Positions 57,816 to 64,000 of a stretch of 64,000 nucleotides of DNA are shown in pieces. Position 1 is the stretch's first letter. Each line of letters opens with the position of its first letter. This DNA is from Datisca glomerata. Its lineage: Eukaryota > Streptophyta > Magnoliopsida > Cucurbitales > Datiscaceae. Both the position numbers and the translations under genes were made by a program. The stretch lies in assembly GCA_003255025.1 (NCBI GenBank), contig QANY01002976.1, forward strand, positions 3,963,541 to 4,027,540. Direction: 5' to 3'. Under the pieces are notes generated by a model that was given only the letters and a program-made list of their open reading frames with translations, was not told the origin of the DNA and did not search any database.

Positions 57816-59032
57816 GAATGACTCTATCAAATGATCATATTCCTGTTCGAGCTCATCTTCACTTAAGACATCAAAAATTACTCTTTTAAAGGCTTGTAGA
57901 AAATTCGGGTTTTGCATGTTTGATTGAGAATTTTGTTCGAGATGTCATGCACAAAGCCGATGATTGCAATTAGGCAGGAGCGTCTTGATTGTTCTACGCA
58001 TCGCCTTATCGCCATCTGTAATGACCGATCACGACTTCTTATTTTTCACGGCATCCAAGAAAGTCCTCAACACCCATTGATAGGTTTCCACGGTATCATC
58101 AACCAATAACGCACAACCAAATATTGTGGTCTTGTAGTGGTTGTTCACGCCAAGGAAAATCACAAGCGGTTTCTTGTATACATTCATCTTGTAGGTCGTA
58201 TCGAATGGTAATACATCGCTAAAACAATGATAGTCAACTTGGCACGTTGAGTCTACCCAGAACAAATTCGCCAGACGATTATCCGTGTCAATGTTGTATT
58301 TGCAATACAAATCCGGATCCATCTCCAATTTTGTAATAAAAAGGCAATAGTTGCCTCTGAATCAGTTTCGAATACATGGGTTCTTCGCCACTTATCCATC
58401 TTATTATATAGATCCGTTCTTAAGAACCCCACATTTCGCAACCGCCGGCTTGGTCGAGCATGTAATCATACACTTGGCTTAGCCTGGCCCTAACATTATG
58501 CAATCATGTTGCCTAAGCCATGGCCACTTCACTACTCTATTAGATCGAAGAAATGACACGTCCTGTAATGAAGCGGTGGGATGGTTGTGCTTAGCTTCAA
58601 AATCTTTTACCACCCATTTTTCGCCTTCTTATCTAAGTTTACCCTAAAACAAGCACGACAATTCACCCTTGTCAAGCCTCTTGGTTCTCGCTTCGTGTCC
58701 TCACTGCCCATATATTTTTTCTCCCAGACTCCTTTTAAGCAAACCCATCTCCGCAACACAGTTTCTCCATATTTTTCTTGCGTTTATCATCTTTTCATAC
58801 ACTGAACCCAACATCAGTTGCGTATGTATAACCCATATATGTTCTTGTATTTATCATCTTTCTGTATACTAAACCCAACATTGGCTTTGTATGTATAGTA
58901 GAAATCTTTGGCCTTTTGTAACATATCAAAATTTTCACCAATGGCATTTTCATTTGGCAAGTTTGCTAATGTGGATGAACCCAGTTGCGTACTCGTCTCA
59001 CCCTGATTTATGGACACACCAGGATGACTCAT
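57815..59032 (-). pseudogene. FAR1/FHY3-like (MULE-derived) transposase pseudogene, 3'-truncated
   Basis: The ATG at 59032 opens a 72-codon stretch with the FAR1 N-terminal pattern (KAKDFYYTYKANVGFSIQKD). Further left: GLTRVNCRACFRVNLDKKAK (about 58680-58630), WVVKDFEAKHNHP, then RNVGFLRTDLYNKMDKWRRT (58441-58380). The transposase core at 58328-58029 has NLFWVDSTCQVDYHCF, DVLPFDTTYKMNVYKKPL and a GCALLVDDTVETYQWVL motif. SVITDGDKAMRRTIKTLLPN follows, with in-frame TGA codons near 58028 and 57947. The last recognisable residues (QAFKRVIFDVLSEDELEQEYD) end at about 57820, where copia sequence takes over. Relatives are either transcription factors or Jittery-type MULEs; I cannot say which this was. 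Confidence 0.85.
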
Positions 59033-59039
59033 CTTTGAA

Positions 59040-59560
59040 GATGCTTAACTATATCGAAAAAATAGTTGAAGTTGATGGAATATGCCAATAACTGAAGTAG
59101 AAAGTTTAAGAAAATAACAAAAGCGTAAAAAGACTACATAATATGTGCCTTAGTCAACGCATGAAGCAAGCATGATCAAGTCCATAAGAAAAACTAAGGA
59201 CTTTGAAAGTAAAAAATAGTTAAAGTTATGTTCATAAACTAAGACCTCATAAAGAATCTAACTTATGTTCATAATCTTAAAAAAATAATAATAAAAACAA
59301 AACAAACATTACCTTTTTGGTGTTGCCGATCACTTAGTTGGAGTTGAACATTAAAGATCCAAACAAAGAAATTGAAGAAGCAAGTGTATTTGAAGTTGAG
59401 AGCAATTGAGAAGTAGTGAGAATGTGTTTAGTTGAGCGAAAAATTGAATATAAGGGTGGTTTACGACAATAATCACCCATATTAATTGCACAACCACCAA
59501 ACACCTATCAAATGCCAAACCATCTGTAAATGTATTGACACGGGCCAAACGTCACAATGA
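59040..59560. other. AT-rich flank of the FAR1-like pseudogene
   Basis: No gene is seen. A short stretch near 59330-59470 has open frames without recognised similarity. A transposon terminus may be present but was not identified. Confidence 0.35.
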
Positions 59561-59574
59561 AAGGTGTTTAGAAC

Positions 59575-59745
59575 TGTTGGAGTTCAGCAAATACGTATCG
59601 GGGTTCACCGAATATATATTATGGTTCACTAAATACGTATTGAGGTTTACCGAATATGTACTATGGTTCACCAAATACTTGTATATATTTGATGAATCTC
59701 AGTACGTATTTGATGAATCTCATTACGTATTTGATAAATCCTTTT
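59575..59745. repeat. Short tandem repeats forming an inverted arrangement
   Basis: The left half repeats GGTTCACCGAATA(T/C)GTA-type units about five times. The right half repeats GTA(C)GTATTTGATGAATCTCA about three times, roughly the reverse complement of the left units with G-to-A type differences. The region could fold back on itself. It gives a Phe/Tyr/Val-rich open frame that is only repeat translation. Confidence 0.65.
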
Positions 59746-59880
59746 AAAAAATATTAATTTAGGTATTTAGTAAATTTGATGAACCTAAAAAATGAATTAC
59801 TATATATATTTCATGGGAAAAAAAAATTTAGGGTGCCTAGCAGTGACTGCTGGGGATTTCCATGGCATGATAGAAAAATC

Positions 59881-60080
59881 CTGTCAGTTATATTCTTTTC
59901 TGCAACCTGTGAGTTGGACCAAGTGAATTAAACCAAATCCGCAAAAGCATAAACCAAATGGGCAACAGCGCATCAATCTTCTGTCAGTTATATTCTTTTC
60001 TGCAACCTGTGAGTTGGACCACGTCAATTAAACGAAATCCGCAAAAGCATAAACCAAACGGGCAACAGCGCATTAATCTT
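59881..60080 (+). repeat. 100-bp tandem duplication
   Basis: CTGTCAGTTATATTCTTTTC at 59881 recurs at 59981, and the full 100 bp is repeated with about six differences. It lies 150-350 bp beyond the stop codon of the aspartyl protease gene, possibly in or near its 3' untranslated region. Confidence 0.95.
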
Positions 60081-60233
60081 CAATTTCATCATTATCTTAA
60101 GAAGCCCGTACACAACGATCTTCAAACAAAAACTAAAACAAGTAAACAACAAATTTAATTAACTGATTACCTCTTGATTAATTCATATCTTAAATAAAAA
60201 ACCAGAGTGATTTCTTAACCCAACTTAATTAAT

Positions 60234-61541
60234 TTAATTACAAAGCTCACGTGCGATTCCCAAGCGAGAATTAGCGACGTCGAACAAAATACGAAGGTTC
60301 TGCTGCTGCAAATTGGCTATCACATTCAGAACCGAGTTCACATTATTAGGCGCCGCCGCCATTGCCAAGCAAGCCAGCGAGCCAGCACTGCTATGTATTA
60401 AGCTATTCTCCAATGGCAACTTCAAATCCAGCCCTGTAAAGTGGAATGTGATTTGTGGTGCCGATACTTCATTTGTGGCTGAAAAACACGTGTCGAATGC
60501 TCCTAACGACGAAAATGTGCCTCCCACTTCCTTTCTGAATTCGTCCCTGATTGCTGTGTAAACGGGTGGAACGAATCGGGTTATCACTGTTCCTGAGTCG
60601 ATTATGGTTCCGGATCCGGTGTTCGTGTCGAATGCTAGTAGCTCTGGGGCGATGGGGACGAGGACGCGGCCGACGCTGACTCCGGTCAGGTTGACGTAGT
60701 AGAGAGATGGCCGATGTGGATTTTTTAGGAGTGGGGTGGTCCGGATGTTCTTGGGTTGACCCAATGGTCCGAGTTTGAGTGATCCGGAGAAGTAGTACGA
60801 TTTGAAGCTTGGGAGACAGTATGAGAACACACCGGAGTAGAGTGACCCGGATTGTGAAATTAATGACAAAGGCCCACGGCCCAGACCCAATAACCCTTGG
60901 GGCGGAATTGACCCACCCGATAAGGAGTTTATGCATCCCAATGAGTAATTTGGTACAACATCAGTGGCTAATCTTAGTGAGTCTTGTACGAGAGTAGCTG
61001 AGAATGATGAATCTCCACCGTATGTTTGGTTGAAGACGCAGTCAGAGGACCCAGTCGTCGGGCAAGAGAGTCCACGGACTTGGGAGCATTCGGGTTTGGA
61101 GCAATCCAAAGACCCGTAAGTGGAAGATGATTTGGGAGAGAATGTGGTGGAGGAGCAGCCGGTGCAGCCGGAGCAAGGGACCCAGGCAGCGTCGTTACTA
61201 GTGTCTAAGACCAAGAACATGAGTTGACCAGGAGTACCGAGTTTGACTCGGACAACGTAGTTGCCAATGTTAAGGACTTGCTGACCCGAAGCAATAGGGG
61301 CAGAGGTGGTCTTTTGGGACAGTAGGCTGGACAAGTATTTGAGCCTTGCTGGGTCTTTTGAGGCCATGTTGATGACCGTGTTGACTAATGAGTCCGTCTT
61401 TGGTGGGTTGAAAGGAGAGCATTTGCTGTACAAGGGAATTACGGATAGATCTGAGCCGTCCGATCCTAAACCACAAGGATCATAGGCTATAGAAGTTGAG
61501 ACGAGAAGAGCTAAGAAAATGACTATGATTTTAAAGTCCAT
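60234..61541 (-). CDS. AED3: AED3-like A1 aspartyl protease, secreted
   Basis: This is a single uninterrupted frame of 435 residues and the only clearly intact host gene here. Residues 1-19 (MDFKIIVIFLALLVSTSIA) are a signal peptide and 20-90 a propeptide. The first catalytic motif is DTSND (Asp113), the flap Tyr is about 174 and the second motif is DSGT (Asp315). Cys-rich segments (PCSGCTGCS, 122-130) and a C-terminal LQQQNLRILFDVANSRLGIA are typical of the plant nepenthesin-related family and of Arabidopsis AED3, an apoplastic protein of the salicylate/EDS1 immune response. Sites for N-glycosylation are at 171, 198 and 284. An in-frame ATG at 61616 would add 25 residues before the signal peptide and lies about 15 bp from the TATA box, so 61541 is preferred. 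DTS in place of DTG is usual in this subgroup. Activity is inferred. Confidence 0.95.
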   Translation of the reverse strand: MDFKIIVIFLALLVSTSIAYDPCGLGSDGSDLSVIPLYSKCSPFNPPKTDSLVNTVINMASKDPARLKYLSSLLSQKTTSAPIASGQQVLNIGNYVVRVKLGTPGQLMFLVLDTSNDAAWVPCSGCTGCSSTTFSPKSSSTYGSLDCSKPECSQVRGLSCPTTGSSDCVFNQTYGGDSSFSATLVQDSLRLATDVVPNYSLGCINSLSGGSIPPQGLLGLGRGPLSLISQSGSLYSGVFSYCLPSFKSYYFSGSLKLGPLGQPKNIRTTPLLKNPHRPSLYYVNLTGVSVGRVLVPIAPELLAFDTNTGSGTIIDSGTVITRFVPPVYTAIRDEFRKEVGGTFSSLGAFDTCFSATNEVSAPQITFHFTGLDLKLPLENSLIHSSAGSLACLAMAAAPNNVNSVLNVIANLQQQNLRILFDVANSRLGIARELCN

Positions 61542-61630
61542 GACTCGGGACTTGGCTCGGCCACTGACTGAGTTGAGTGGAGTATGGGAAGAGAAAAGGC
61601 ACACAACAGGTTGCATGGGGGAGCTACGAG

Positions 61631-61688
61631 ATATATATGAGTTTTGGGGTTGTGAGGTTACTAGAATACCCTTGTAATTATTGATTGG
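61631..61688 (-). promoter_or_regulatory. Core promoter of the AED3-like gene
   Basis: On the minus strand, ATATATAT (61631-61638) lies about 90 bp upstream of the chosen ATG and a CCAAT box (61684-61688) about 50 bp further up. A TATA box here predicts transcription start near 61600-61607, giving a leader of about 60 bases and excluding the ATG at 61616 from the mRNA. Confidence 0.55.
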
Positions 61689-61689
61689 T

Positions 61690-64000
61690 GCATGCGTGAC
61701 TGACTATGGATTAGTGAGAACTGAAGATCAATGTAAAAACTAATAATTCATTAAACAATACCCGGATAAGTAGAAGCTAATCTTTCCCAAGATGTAGATC
61801 AATCATGCCGTTTCATATGTTAATAATAGTTACACTTTCTAACAACTATTAATATTATATTAGTGGAGACAATCGGGATAAAATGTGAAAATATCTCCCA
61901 CATTTTGGTTGTTTTGTTAATTATCACATCACCCGCGCTATTTAGTGTGGGGATTAAATTCGCTAAAACTCGTACATGAATATGATGGTAAAATAGCAAA
62001 AATATAGGGATTCTGTTCACATTCAACGCAAATAGGAATGAGGATAATGTGGAGCAAAGACAAAATAACACTCTTTCTTTAATTGGTGCATATCAAGGGA
62101 TCCAAAACTGAGTTTGGAGACTAAATTAATGATCCAGACAATAATGTTATCTTGCAAAAAAAAGCTCATAAACTGTATATCTGCCCTCATCCTTCACCCA
62201 AATCACGAATGTGCCACTTTGTTATCTACTAGTTGTCACCTAGCAAATTTAAGGTGGATTTACTCTGATTTCATATCACAACTAAAAAGCAAATAATAAG
62301 GGTAAAGTAGATATGTAATTCCGCGTCACATATGCTTACTAAATAGTAATAGCAATAAGCAAACTTTTTAACAAAAGTTTGAACTCAAATTTTAAATTGA
62401 GCAATACTAATGGTGTTTGGGTCAAATCACATGCACATGATCTAATAAAAATTGTGCGCTATGTCTCTATAAGTTTTTCACACAAAATTGTGTAAATAGT
62501 TAGTTCATAATCAATGACGTGGCCTTAAAAAATTATTAGGCTGTCAAGCTAAGGTTATTATTATTCCTAAGTGGCAATCAATTTTTTATTGCTTATAAGG
62601 AGAAACTTTTTAATACTTTGCAACACTAAAAAATAGTACGGTTTTCATTAGTTTACTGGCATGTGGATTAATATTATCAATTAATTCATATTATGAAAAG
62701 GGTGAACGTGTGAACTTTTAGAATTAAAAAAAATATTCACGTGTCATTAAATAATATGATAAAAATTGAGTATTCAGTATTTTAAGAGTATTGAAAATGT
62801 TATGGTTTATAAGAAAAAAATAATTCTAACCGATCAAATTATAAAAATTCAAATAATGTGTTAATCATTTTAATTTAATTTATCAAATTATTTTAGTGAT
62901 TCATAAAACATCTATCTTTAAATTATTATCACATCATTTAAATCTTTAAAACTTAATAAATTATTTAATCACTCTATAATTATTTATAAGAAAAATCTAA
63001 GGTCCCTAAACAATGGTATATATGAAATTTTGGGATCAGTGGATGGCAGAATAGAAGAAGGGAAGGTATGTGTGAACTCGTGAAGGATTTCTGGAAAGAC
63101 AGTTGACAGCAGGGGATATTTTGTCCGGAAACGGGGCCATTTCACGAGATGCGGTCGGTCACGAGCTCACAGAGAGGTTTACAGAGGTGGGTCCACCATT
63201 TTTAACTCTGACTCAGCTGGTTCAGTTTTGTCAACATGCTGACTGACTAACCAATGGCTCAGTACTTTCTTTTCAAAAGTACGTTATAAATTTTAAGAGA
63301 GATAAAACATGAATACATGTAAGATATATAGATATGAAAGTTTTACTAATTTTATGTAATTCAATTTTTTGATTATAAAGATATTAGACATTAAAATTTC
63401 ACCCAATCTTCTCTCTCGTAGTCGAGTAAAAACATTGCTGACTGCAAGAGATCCCTCAGTTTCTGTTGTTACTCTAATTACTAATCCGATGGTTTATTTA
63501 TTTTTCAGTGTTTATAATTAGTGAAGTTCACGTGGTCTATTTGCATTTACATCCAAAATTTTAGTTAATTTTCCTTTGATCCGTCCATCTCAATTGATAC
63601 TTATGACCATACTAGACCTATTATATTTTAAGGCCGGTTTAGTATGGGTTATGTAGACCTAATTGATAATTGAATTGTATTATTTATTTGAAGTAATCCA
63701 TAAAATTGACAGTAATTTTAGTTAGTTGATAATTCTAATTTACCTCATGTGGACGCAATTGAATTGCTTCAAAAAAGATAAGCAATCTAGAGATGGGCGG
63801 ATCTGAGGAAAATTAATCCGAAAGATGCAATTAAATTACCTCTAAAGTTAATTTTCACTAATTTACCATAAAATTATACGTATATCAAATATAATAATCT
63901 TAAATTTTCATCAATTATTTTATATATTATCATAGACAATGAAACACATTAATCATATTTTGTCATCAATTTAATTATCACTAATTTAATTATCATGATA
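61690..64000. other. AT-rich intergenic DNA upstream of the AED3-like gene, no gene seen
   Basis: Short open frames only, none with a recognised family. A GC-richer patch at about 63050-63250 (GGAAACGGGGCCATTTCACGAG, AACTCTGACTCAGCTGG) is not coding as far as I can tell; it could be part of a promoter or a distant exon of a gene to the right. No repeats of note. Confidence 0.4.

Noticed and set aside
59535..59747. 70-codon frame with repeated Phe-Thr-Glu-Tyr and Phe-Asp-Glu-Ser units
   Set aside because: It is a direct translation of short tandem DNA repeats, with no start context or similarity.
60313..60997. Plus-strand and alternative minus-strand frames within the protease gene
   Set aside because: They are shadows of the intact 435-residue frame and lack domain similarity.
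61542..61616. N-terminal extension of 25 residues on the aspartyl protease
   Set aside because: It would bury the signal peptide, and its ATG lies about 15 bp from the TATA box, upstream of the expected transcription start.
1..64000. Prokaryotic systems, CRISPR-like arrays, tRNA or rRNA genes
   Set aside because: No regularly spaced repeat-spacer pattern, cloverleaf or rRNA signature was recognised. All tandem repeats are contiguous, and the genes are of plant and plant-transposon type.

Overview
This is nuclear DNA from a flowering plant, probably a eudicot. It is AT-rich and intron-containing. It is filled with decayed plant-type transposable elements and carries one clearly intact single-copy gene. 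No operons, Shine-Dalgarno sites, CRISPR arrays or prokaryotic features are visible. I cannot name the species. Layout, left: 1-6711 is the 3' part of a dead Ty3/gypsy chromovirus-type retrotransposon (gag to integrase plus a chromodomain-like tail) with a complete 2.4 kb 3' LTR. It abuts a short 37-bp tandem array and a mudrA-like Mutator (MULE) transposase pseudogene on the minus strand (6837-9388). From 11.9 to 19.7 kb lie remains of a CACTA (En/Spm) element: a TNP2-type transposase pseudogene whose N-terminal part is triplicated, a second En/Spm-type gene, an antisense copia LTR fragment, and a CACTA terminus at 19675. From 19.7 to 32.4 kb there are several Ty1/copia remnants, including a three-fold ~1.1 kb tandem array of an LTR-plus-leader unit (21686-25079) and a copia element with an internally deleted reverse transcriptase. 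Middle: 32389-37480 is a second MULE with ~220-bp terminal inverted repeats. It holds a GRF zinc-finger pseudogene on the plus strand facing a transposase gene on the minus strand that has lost its catalytic core. 38821-45060 is an essentially full-length L1-type LINE on the minus strand, bounded by a 16-bp target-site duplication. It appears to interrupt an exon of an RPA-like OB-fold (DUF223/Helitron-associated) sequence. 46.2-50.6 kb is an internally deleted Angela-like copia element on the minus strand. Right: after 3.6 kb of AT-rich, repeat-poor DNA comes a 5'-truncated copia element (54309 to about 57815, minus) fused directly to a FAR1/MULE-like transposase pseudogene (57815-59032, minus). 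After two local repeats comes the only convincing intact gene, an AED3-like secreted A1 aspartyl protease (60234-61541, minus). The rest, to 64000, is AT-rich intergenic DNA including its promoter. The coding sequences do not form a pathway. The window reads as a nested, old transposon cluster next to one host gene. The most interesting items are structural: the 38-bp inverted segment at the junctions of the 487-bp triplication in TNP2, the LTR-leader tandem array, the GRF finger/transposase pairing inside one MULE, the LINE-split OB-fold exon, and a reading frame fused across the FAR1/copia junction. I found no convincing previously undescribed functional system.
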